Below are positions 1 through 6,259 of a stretch of DNA of 17,417 bases, one piece after another. Numbering within the stretch: position 1 is the first letter of the stretch; each line of letters starts with the position of its first letter. The notes beneath the pieces are model-generated. The model ran no database searches. It was not told the origin of the DNA and was given only the letters and a program-made list of their open reading frames with translations. Location of the stretch: the NCBI GenBank assembly GCA_903927855.1, contig CAIYOL010000373.1:1-17417 (forward strand). Reading direction: 5' to 3'. The translations under genes and the position numbers were made by a program. The DNA is from an uncultured Planctomycetota bacterium. Its GTDB lineage: Bacteria; Planctomycetota; Phycisphaerae; Sedimentisphaerales; Anaerobacaceae.

Positions 1-3000
1 GAAGCGGCGGGAAGTTTTCTCGGCGGGCTGGGGACAACCGTGCTTTTAGGTTCCGGCGTAAGCTCGGTAAGGATTTTCTTCATACTTGCCTGTATTGTTT
101 CTTTTTCATTCTTTTTCGTGCGGTTCGCAAAGTCGAAGAACCTGGCGTGGGCTTTGGTGCCGGCGTGTATTTTCGTTTGCCTGGTTGCCGACGTTGACAA
201 CATACTGTCACGGCAGCTGCAGATTATAAAGTGGGAAAAGCTGTTTCATAACGATGCCCTGAAAGGTTCTTTCCAGACGGCACAGGCGGAATATTTATAT
301 GGGGTTTATCAGGGCCAGTGGGTGGCTGTTCGCGAAGGCAGCACTTGCGAGGTACTGCCCGATAAAACTAACGCGGGCAGAATAGCTGCCATCGGCCTAT
401 GTCAAAATCCTGATGCCAAAAGGGTCTTGGTCATCGGCTCAGGACTTGGATTGTGCTACCAGTTTCTGAATCTGAAACAAATAGAAAAGGTAACTTGGGC
501 GCATAGTGACAGCGAATATGTGCAAAAGGTTGGTGCTTTTTTACCGTCAAAATTCAAAATCGATGACCAGCGGTTAAATTTGCTAAATGGTGATGTGCGC
601 TCGTTGCTGGCAGAGGAGAAACAATATTATGATTTAGTTGTTCTTAATTTGCCGGATGCGACCAGCTCGGTTCTGAACCGGTATTACACACTTGAATTCT
701 ATCGCCAGATTAAGGATGCACTGCGGCAGGGCGGTGTGCTGGCGGTTCGTATAACAGGCGGGGAAAACATTATGGGCACCGAGCTAATCAATCTCGGGGC
801 CTCGACGAAATTGACGCTCCAGAAGGTTTTCTCGCAGCTTGTCCTTACGCCGGGTGACGATACCTGGTTTATCGCTTCTGACTCCGAAAAACTCTCTGGA
901 GACCCCGGCAGCTTACGGGACCGCTTTGCGGCCATAAAAGGTAGTGCCGATGTTTTCCCGCCGGAAGCCTTGCTTTCTGTTTATCTGCCGGACCGTGCCG
1001 CCGTTGCTATGGAGAATTATTCCGGTGCGGATTTACCTGAGAGGCTGCTTATTAATCGTGATTCCAGACCTCTGACGAATTTATACAGTTTATTGCTCGC
1101 GGCAAAACAATCGGGTGCGCCGGGCACAAAGTTTGTCAAATACCTCGTGCTGGTCGGCATGCCGGTGTTTGTTGTTCCGATTCTGGTTTTTATAGTGTTG
1201 CGTCTTATTTACATTTCGAAAACAGGTCAACAGGGTAATGCATCCAGCTTTGATAGTTCGTTCTTGGTTTTCTCGACCGGCTGGGTGGGTATCGGCGTTG
1301 AGATTGTTCTGATGTATTTGTATCAAACCTACTTTGGTTCGCTTTACCTGTACATCGGTGTTATTTCCTCTTTGTTTATGGCTGGTCTTAGCGGCGGGGC
1401 ATTTTTAATCAGGCATTTGCTTTCAGCCAAAAGGGTAATTCAACAGCAGATTCTGTTATTTGCCGCGATACTTGTGTATACATTAGTAATAGCTGCGATT
1501 ATCTTTCAGCCGAGTAAGCAGTGGACGCATCTCAGTTTCACGATTGCATTTTTTCTTTGCGGTTTGTGCACAGGTAGCTTCTTCCCGCTTGCCGCAAGGC
1601 GTCTTGCTGATTCCGCTTTTGAAATAGGGCAGGCCGGCAGTAAGCTGGAAATCGCCGACCACATCGGCGCCTCAGCAGGAGGATTACTGACAAGCCTTGC
1701 ACTTGTTCCAGTGCTCGGAACAAAAGTAACACTATTTGTATTTGCTCTGCTTATTCTGGCTAATATGCCCCCTGCCGTGCTGAAACTATATAAACGGGAA
1801 GAAGTCTCATCTTTGACTACAACCGTTTTTAGATTGCGTCGGCTTGGCTATGTCCTTTTCGGAATCGGGCTGTCGGTTATCATCTGCTCAAATCTATTTG
1901 CTAAAGCCGGCGTGGAGTTCAGGCCGTCACTGCCGCAATCTGCTGTCCAGGCACTGGCCGGCCAGGCGCGACTTGAACCCGTCTCGGCGACCGTCGATGA
2001 TGGTGTTCGAAAGATTAATTATTTTAGGGTTTATGATGCCAAAGATAAGCTAACTGGCTTCATCTTCAGTTCCGAAGACCTTGCGCCGGAGGTCACAGGT
2101 TTTGGCGGGAAGATGAATCTGGCCATCTACGTGGACGCCGCCGGCAGATTGATTAATTTCCAGATAGTTTCGTCTAATGAGACCCCATCGTACCTTAATA
2201 TCCTTAGTCAGTGGTGTGGCCTGCTCAGCGGGCATCGGCTTTTTCAGCCGGAACCTTTCGCTGGCGTTAACGCGATGACCGGTGCTACCATAAGCTCTAA
2301 GGCAATTCTTTCGGCGCTTGAAAAGTCCGGCCTAAGATTTGCTGACAAAGTCCTCGGCCAGGCCCAGCCCACGCCGCTTGCGCAGCAGACGCGGTGGCCT
2401 AACACCACAGCCCTTTATCTGATAACTGCTTTTGTGCTTGCTCTTTTTGTAATCTATCGCGGCGGCTTCTGGAGTCGCCTGGCTGTCCTTTGCTTCAATC
2501 TCATTGTAGCAGGTTTCCTGAACGCCCAGTATTCCAGCGAACAGATGGCGACGCTGTTGTCTTTGCACGTTCCTCCCGTAGGATTATCGGGGACTTTTTT
2601 GTTAGTTGTGGGAATACCGCTTTTGGTCATAATCTTCGGCAACATCTATTGCGGCTACCTCTGTCCCTTTGGTGCCGTGCAGGAGTTGCTCGGCTATTGT
2701 TTCCCTCGCAGATTCAAGCCTGCCATATCGGTCGAATCGATGCAAAAGGCAAGGTTTATCAAATATGCAGTCCTTTTTGTTTTGGTGGTGGTGTTCTTTA
2801 TTTCCAGAAATCGAACAACGCTGGCGGCAGACCCGCTTATAGCGGCCTTTTCAGGCAGTCCCGCACTTTACACGGTTAGTGTCAGCTCGATAATAGCGGT
2901 GGCCCTGACAGGCTCGATTTTTTACACTCGCTTCTGGTGCCGATATTTGTGTCCGATAGGTGCTTTTCTTTCTCTGTTTAATAATGTGGTAGTACTGAAG

Positions 3001-3378
3001 CGATTTATCCCTGCAAAGAGATTCGGCAGATGTGAGTTCGGCCTTACTCCTAAAGACCATCTGGACTGCATATATTGTGACAGATGTCGCTATCAGACCA
3101 AAGAGTTGGTCCCTGCTTCTGGTTCTGTGTCTTATCTGTCTCGTCATCTCGTAGTGATTGCTGTTTTAGCGGCAATTTTTGTATCGATGATCTCAGTCAA
3201 AAGGTTTTGGCTGGTTTCTCCCACCGGCATCAGCCAACCCGTTGTTTCAGCATCCGGCGCAGGTCAGCCAAGGGACGTCGATTTGCAGCGCGTCCGTACA
3301 ATGATTCAGCAGGGAAAACTATCCGACAAGGAAGCTGAATTCTATAAAAAGGCTGAGGACAATCACCGGCGGAAGTAG
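1..3378 (+). CDS. Giant membrane fusion: spermidine-synthase-like domain + FMN-binding domain + NosR/NapH-type Fe-S module (5' truncated)
   Basis: The frame is open from base 1 with no stop, so the true start lies outside the window; a GTG at 40 is internal. Numbering below counts from that GTG. Visible order: end of one membrane block (helices ~11-52); a Rossmann methyltransferase-like domain of the spermidine-synthase type (VLVIGSGLG ~129-137, YYTLEFY ~215-221); a second membrane block (~365-590) whose end resembles the window's first residues (EAAGSFLGGL versus GASAGGLLTS); an FMN-binding domain ending in TGATISS, with T750 the expected covalent flavin site as in NosR, NqrC and RnfG; more helices with two CxxxCP motifs (C871/C875, C967/C971); then C998 and C1010xxC1013xxC1016, enough for about one 4Fe-4S cluster. 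The C-terminal ~500 residues therefore look like a NosR-type electron-transfer unit between membrane and periplasm. The synthase part lacks canonical acidic residues (E to H155, GGGDG to GSGLG, DxxD to N203xxD206), so aminopropyl transfer is doubtful. Substrate and partners are unknown. Confidence 0.85.
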   Translation, partial: EAAGSFLGGLGTTVLLGSGVSSVRIFFILACIVSFSFFFVRFAKSKNLAWALVPACIFVCLVADVDNILSRQLQIIKWEKLFHNDALKGSFQTAQAEYLYGVYQGQWVAVREGSTCEVLPDKTNAGRIAAIGLCQNPDAKRVLVIGSGLGLCYQFLNLKQIEKVTWAHSDSEYVQKVGAFLPSKFKIDDQRLNLLNGDVRSLLAEEKQYYDLVVLNLPDATSSVLNRYYTLEFYRQIKDALRQGGVLAVRITGGENIMGTELINLGASTKLTLQKVFSQLVLTPGDDTWFIASDSEKLSGDPGSLRDRFAAIKGSADVFPPEALLSVYLPDRAAVAMENYSGADLPERLLINRDSRPLTNLYSLLLAAKQSGAPGTKFVKYLVLVGMPVFVVPILVFIVLRLIYISKTGQQGNASSFDSSFLVFSTGWVGIGVEIVLMYLYQTYFGSLYLYIGVISSLFMAGLSGGAFLIRHLLSAKRVIQQQILLFAAILVYTLVIAAIIFQPSKQWTHLSFTIAFFLCGLCTGSFFPLAARRLADSAFEIGQAGSKLEIADHIGASAGGLLTSLALVPVLGTKVTLFVFALLILANMPPAVLKLYKREEVSSLTTTVFRLRRLGYVLFGIGLSVIICSNLFAKAGVEFRPSLPQSAVQALAGQARLEPVSATVDDGVRKINYFRVYDAKDKLTGFIFSSEDLAPEVTGFGGKMNLAIYVDAAGRLINFQIVSSNETPSYLNILSQWCGLLSGHRLFQPEPFAGVNAMTGATISSKAILSALEKSGLRFADKVLGQAQPTPLAQQTRWPNTTALYLITAFVLALFVIYRGGFWSRLAVLCFNLIVAGFLNAQYSSEQMATLLSLHVPPVGLSGTFLLVVGIPLLVIIFGNIYCGYLCPFGAVQELLGYCFPRRFKPAISVESMQKARFIKYAVLFVLVVVFFISRNRTTLAADPLIAAFSGSPALYTVSVSSIIAVALTGSIFYTRFWCRYLCPIGAFLSLFNNVVVLKRFIPAKRFGRCEFGLTPKDHLDCIYCDRCRYQTKELVPASGSVSYLSRHLVVIAVLAAIFVSMISVKRFWLVSPTGISQPVVSASGAGQPRDVDLQRVRTMIQQGKLSDKEAEFYKKAEDNHRRK

Positions 3379-3593
3379 TTGATAAGCCATAAAATAGCCG
3401 TTAGGACAACCGATATAATTATGCAGCTCGCTATCGGAAAATAAATCCGCCAGTTCCTGCCGCCGAATTCCAAATCGCCGGGCAATTTAAACAGGCCTGC
3501 TCGCCCGACTATCATTACCAACGCTCCGACTAGTGCGATGGTAATACCCATCACAATTATCCATTTACCGATTTGTTGCGGACCAAATTCCAT
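3363..3593 (-). CDS. DUF2905 family small membrane protein
   Basis: This 76-residue protein has two hydrophobic helices (about residues 10-30 and 50-72) separated by a GLFKLPGDLEFGGRNWRIYF-type loop, which is the hallmark of DUF2905. That family is widespread and has no established function. The length is normal for it. The ATG at 3593 has only a weak GGA five to six bases upstream. It lies 25 bp after the P-loop NTPase stop and is probably the last gene of the dksA-like operon. Its last 16 bases overlap, tail to tail, the end of the redox fusion gene on the other strand. Confidence 0.85.
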   Translation of the reverse strand: MEFGPQQIGKWIIVMGITIALVGALVMIVGRAGLFKLPGDLEFGGRNWRIYFPIASCIIISVVLTAILWLINYFRR

Positions 3594-3618
3594 TTTTTCC
3601 GTCTTAATGGTCGATGAA

Positions 3619-4752
3619 TTACATCGTTCTCTTTTTATTGCACTTGATGCTTAGGGCTGCTGTGATGGCTTGTGGAGATGGTTTACAGGAACTAACTAAA
3701 ATGTCCTTTAATCGGCTGACATCCGGTGCGCTGTTGAATACGGGGATATTTGTAAATTCCGACAGCTCTCTGATATGTAGAGGAGAGCTTGAGCATATAC
3801 CGGATATGGCATCAGGTATTAGGTTGAATTTTTCCTTCATGGTTCGTAGTCCCCCGATTGCACCGAAGGCGTCGTTGGCACAAAAAATCAACCTGTGAAT
3901 CCTCGATGTCACTTCCGGTGAGCTAAGCAGCATTGCAGTCTCGCGCTGAATGACCCCGTCGGCAATCTCCACGACCCAGAAATTCTTGGGATTATTTGCA
4001 TATTTTAAGTCGAGCTGGTTAAAAATGCCTAACAGCTCCTGCTTTGTCAGCAGATATGTCGATGGATACCCCAGATATGTAAAATCGGCATAGCGGTTAG
4101 CGCCGGCGTCATTCATGTGGAGAATATCTTTAAGGCTGGCTGTCCCTGTAATCTTGGAAGCCCTTACATTATATCCGATAGACGTCAATGCCCAGCAGCA
4201 GGCGGCCGCTGCCATGCTTTTACCGCTGTTCATCGATGTCCCGCATACTAAAATCATTCGGGACCTCGGCTCTTTTTTTATCGTATTTTTGGGTTTTATA
4301 AGGGGAAAATCCTGCGTGTTTAAAACATCGCCTTTTTCATCACAAACGTACCCTGAAATTTTCACTTTTGTTGGGTCTTTTATCATTGAATTTTTTGTTT
4401 TAACGACGCCGACTACTCCTGAGCGTGCCAGAAGGTTAACTTCATCTGTCATCTCACTGGGCACTAAACCCTCGTAGAAATCGGGGGCATACCGGTTTCC
4501 AAACACAAAGATTGCTTTTGTGCCGTCATGAATCATGTGTATGCGCCCTGATGCGTTTTCCAGAGATGAGTGTTGTCCAATACAGTCGATTGTTCCGTAA
4601 ACAAGGTCTCCCGCTTGCGGTGGCTTATCAAAAAGTCGGTAGTATTTGATTTGGCTCGGTTTTATCGTAAGCGCAGCACTTGGAAAAATAAACCCCTTGC
4701 TTATTTTCTTAGCTGTTATTTTGCTCGTCGGCGATATTGTCAAAATCGTCAT
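3619..4752 (-). CDS. P-loop NTPase with dethiobiotin-synthase-like Walker A (DUF1611-like)
   Basis: The protein has 377 residues from the chosen ATG. A beta-rich N-terminal part (~1-150) is followed by a SIMIBI-type P-loop domain with Walker A GTSMNSGKS at ~171-179, then a conserved EIADGVIQRET stretch and a late FCANDAFGAIGG segment. GTxMxSGK resembles the GTDTxVGKT loop of BioD and the ATPases of DUF1611-type proteins; the ligand is unknown. The frame opens at an ATG at 4776, but the ATG at 4752 has a strong AGGAG just upstream (GAGGAGCAAGATG), so I start there. Either choice overlaps the 3' end of the upstream DksA-like gene (44 bp from 4752), which implies translational coupling. Function in amino-acid or cofactor metabolism is only a guess. 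Confidence 0.8.
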   Translation of the reverse strand: MTILTISPTSKITAKKISKGFIFPSAALTIKPSQIKYYRLFDKPPQAGDLVYGTIDCIGQHSSLENASGRIHMIHDGTKAIFVFGNRYAPDFYEGLVPSEMTDEVNLLARSGVVGVVKTKNSMIKDPTKVKISGYVCDEKGDVLNTQDFPLIKPKNTIKKEPRSRMILVCGTSMNSGKSMAAAACCWALTSIGYNVRASKITGTASLKDILHMNDAGANRYADFTYLGYPSTYLLTKQELLGIFNQLDLKYANNPKNFWVVEIADGVIQRETAMLLSSPEVTSRIHRLIFCANDAFGAIGGLRTMKEKFNLIPDAISGICSSSPLHIRELSEFTNIPVFNSAPDVSRLKDILVSSCKPSPQAITAALSIKCNKKRTM

Positions 4753-5203
4753 CTTGCTCCTCGCTGATTTGACCATAATCCGATTTGCCTGATGGTTCTT
4801 CTCTGGCGAGAAGTCCTTTTTCCGACAGACCCGCGCACTTTACGCAGTATCGCGCCCATGGAATCGCTTTTAATCGGGCCTTCGGAATAGGATGCTCCGT
4901 TCCCCCTTCACAAATCCCAAAAGTATTGTTTTCAATCCGCTCCAGTGCATCGTCGATTTCCTGAAGGATTTTCCGTTCACTGCCCACAAGCCCTAAAGTG
5001 TTTTCCAGTTCGAAAGTGTCAGTTCCTGCATCAGCCAGATGAATGGGCATATTTGACAAGTCGCTTCTTTCCTTCCGCAGTGTCTCATCTTCCATATGAG
5101 TTACATTGTCAAGTATTTCGCTTCGTTTCGCCAATAGCTGTGCTTTGAATTTTTCTATTTCAGCGGGTGTCAGGTTGGTTTTGCTTTTTCGTCTTTTCTC
5201 CAT
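4709..5203 (-). CDS. TraR/DksA-type zinc-finger protein
   Basis: The protein has 164 residues: a charged N-terminal coiled-coil region (~10-95) followed by the C4-type finger of the DksA/TraR family, with C98 and then RLKAIPWARYCVKC at ~110-123. Relatives bind the RNA polymerase secondary channel and tune transcription. The first knuckle reads CEGG, so only one of the usual two cysteines is present there; H104 is nearby and could substitute. The tail (~148-164) is very acidic (SEEQDDDFDNIADEQ) and its codons carry the start signals of the next gene. A GTG at 5221 would add six residues. I prefer the ATG at 5203 because a TATAAA box at 5246-5241 would leave the GTG almost leaderless, but no good SD precedes either start. 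Confidence 0.85.
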   Translation of the reverse strand: MEKRRKSKTNLTPAEIEKFKAQLLAKRSEILDNVTHMEDETLRKERSDLSNMPIHLADAGTDTFELENTLGLVGSERKILQEIDDALERIENNTFGICEGGTEHPIPKARLKAIPWARYCVKCAGLSEKGLLAREEPSGKSDYGQISEEQDDDFDNIADEQNNS

Positions 5204-5312
5204 AGTAGTTTCACTATCCACAAGTAAGTTGTATCAGCACTTTATAGCGTAACTTTCACAGATAAAAGTCGTCGCTCAGGAAATGTGCATATGCTCCTTA
5301 CAAAAACCCGTC

Positions 5313-5459
5313 TTAGCGGCCGGATGTTATCCCGACCATTGCGGCATCGATGCTTTCTTCGCTGAAAACGTCCAAAGTGGCCTTTTTCGACTCTTTGCGG
5401 GTCATTTTGGCTCTTTTCTGCGACCCGTTTTTCCGCTCGTTTTCTGCCCTGATTTTCAT
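5313..5459 (-). CDS. Possible 48-aa basic small protein (doubtful)
   Basis: The ATG at 5459 opens a 48-codon frame ending in TAA at 5313. It encodes a very basic, hydrophilic N-terminal half (several KR/RK pairs) and a neutral end (FSEESIDAAMVGITSGR). No SD site precedes the ATG, and no family was recognised. It begins directly next to the paired palindromes, which could serve as its own control region. The purine-rich composition of this strand makes a chance open frame quite likely. Confidence 0.2.
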   Translation of the reverse strand: MKIRAENERKNGSQKRAKMTRKESKKATLDVFSEESIDAAMVGITSGR

Positions 5460-5462
5460 AGG

Positions 5463-5482
5463 TTTTGACTATTTAGTCAAAA
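5463..5482. promoter_or_regulatory. Operator-like palindrome 1 (9-bp perfect arms)
   Basis: TTTTGACTA and TAGTCAAAA form a perfect inverted repeat around a 2-bp centre. The TGAC..GTCA layout is typical of a dimeric repressor site, for example of the TetR or GntR type. It lies just upstream of the distal polyamine-operon promoter. No regulator gene is adjacent, so the binding protein is unknown. Confidence 0.55.
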
Positions 5483-5483
5483 C

Positions 5484-5497
5484 TGACCAAATGGTCA
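5484..5497. promoter_or_regulatory. Operator-like palindrome 2 (6-bp perfect arms)
   Basis: TGACCA and TGGTCA flank a 2-bp centre. The site repeats the TGAC-N-GTCA pattern of palindrome 1 with its centre 18 bp away, close to two helical turns, so two dimers could bind side by side. It ends 10 bp before the -35 box at 5508. Confidence 0.55.
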
Positions 5498-5507
5498 AGG
5501 AAAAAAA

Positions 5508-5535
5508 TTGACTTTCGCTCGGAAATTATTATCGT
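5508..5535 (+). promoter_or_regulatory. Distal candidate promoter of the polyamine operon
   Basis: TTGACT (5508-5513) is followed after 16 bp by TATCGT (5530-5535), nine of twelve consensus positions. Transcription from about 5542 would give a leader of ~145 nt that includes the GC-rich hairpin and the 16-codon frame. Read by eye only. Confidence 0.4.
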
Positions 5536-5574
5536 ATTTTAGCTGAAACAAGACCGATAGCGGACGTTGTAACC

Positions 5575-5592
5575 GGCCGGTAGATACCGGCC
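5575..5592 (+). other. GC-rich stem-loop in the polyamine operon leader
   Basis: GGCCGGT (5575-5581) pairs perfectly with ACCGGCC (5586-5592) around the four-base loop AGAT, and three T residues follow. It is too poor in T to be a confident terminator. It could be an attenuator or an mRNA-stabilising structure. Confidence 0.5.
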
Positions 5593-5631
5593 TTTGGAGT
5601 TAGTATCAGTAAGATGAGCAAAGTTTGGCAG

Positions 5632-5660
5632 TTGTTTTTTTTATCAACCGGTTTTATAAA
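5632..5660 (+). promoter_or_regulatory. Proximal candidate promoter of the polyamine operon
   Basis: TTGTTT (5632-5637) and TATAAA (5655-5660) are exactly 17 bp apart. The predicted start near 5667 leaves a ~20-nt leader that contains the GAAGGAG ribosome site of the arginine decarboxylase gene. The -35 box is weak (three of six). Confidence 0.4.
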
Positions 5661-5687
5661 GTGAAATTAAAATAGAAGGAGTGTCAG

Positions 5688-6239
5688 ATGAACAATCCTG
5701 TCCCTACCCAGATATTCCTGACCAAAGGAGTCGGACAGCATAAATACCAGTTGAAGTCTTTTGAGGCTGCGTTAAGACAAGCTGGTGTAGCGCAGCAGAA
5801 CTTGGTTCAGGTGTCGTCGATTCTGCCGCCAAGATGCAAGATGGTAAGCTTGGAGAACGGACTGAAAAAACTGATTCCGGGACAAATATCCTACTGTGTG
5901 CTGGCCAGGGCCGATACGGATGAGCACGGCCGATTAATAGCTTCTTCGATAGGAGTCGCACTGCCCAAAGATGAAGACCAGTGGGGATACCTCAGCGAAG
6001 TGCACGGCCACGGTATGAACAACCAGCAGGCCGGAGACCTGGCTGAAGACCTGGCCGCGGGTATGCTGGGGACAACTTTTGGCCTGGAGCTCGACCCCGA
6101 CAAAGCCTGGTCGGAAAAAGAACAGGCCTACAGGTCCAGCGGACTGTTTGTTAAGACCGCCAATATTACACAAACTGCCAAGGGCATGGAAGGTCTTTGG
6201 ACTACCACAGTAGCAATAGCAATGTTTCTGTTTGATTAA
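5688..6239 (+). CDS. pdaD: Pyruvoyl-dependent arginine decarboxylase
   Basis: This 183-residue proenzyme makes agmatine and CO2 from arginine. The family cleaves itself at a serine pair to create its pyruvoyl cofactor; here VSSILPP places the cut between S43 and S44, giving a ~43-residue beta chain and a ~140-residue alpha chain. The later SEVHGHG motif supplies E104, matching the catalytic glutamate of the Methanocaldococcus enzyme. Length is slightly above the archaeal ~165. The ATG at 5688 has a strong GAAGGAG SD. The agmatinase gene follows after 20 bp, so both are surely co-transcribed. Paired palindromes and a leader hairpin upstream suggest regulated expression. Other pyruvoyl enzymes (histidine, aspartate) fit the motif and the neighbour less well. 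Confidence 0.93.
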   Translation: MNNPVPTQIFLTKGVGQHKYQLKSFEAALRQAGVAQQNLVQVSSILPPRCKMVSLENGLKKLIPGQISYCVLARADTDEHGRLIASSIGVALPKDEDQWGYLSEVHGHGMNNQQAGDLAEDLAAGMLGTTFGLELDPDKAWSEKEQAYRSSGLFVKTANITQTAKGMEGLWTTTVAIAMFLFD

Positions 6240-6259
6240 ACGCGTCAATAGGATTTGCT

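Larger units (their letters stand above)
5222..5687. other. 466-bp intergenic/leader region between dksA-like and polyamine operons
   Basis: This gap separates two divergent operons. From left to right it holds a candidate -10 box (TATAAA, 5246-5241, minus strand) for the dksA-like operon, a minus-strand AAGGAG followed by a four-codon frame (ATG at 5290), a weak 48-codon minus-strand frame (5459-5313), two tandem operator-like palindromes (5463-5497), two candidate plus-strand promoters, a GC-rich hairpin (5575-5592) and a 16-codon leader-like frame. The stretch 5281-5460 is rich in pyrimidines on the plus strand. No tRNA or known riboswitch was recognised. Confidence 0.5.

Noticed and set aside
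2490..2879. A 129-codon plus-strand frame inside the redox fusion gene
   Set aside because: It is out of frame with the CxxxCP-bearing protein and has no domain signature.
4115..4477. A 120-codon plus-strand frame
   Set aside because: It lies wholly opposite the P-loop NTPase gene, whose motifs are unmistakable, and shows no family signature itself.
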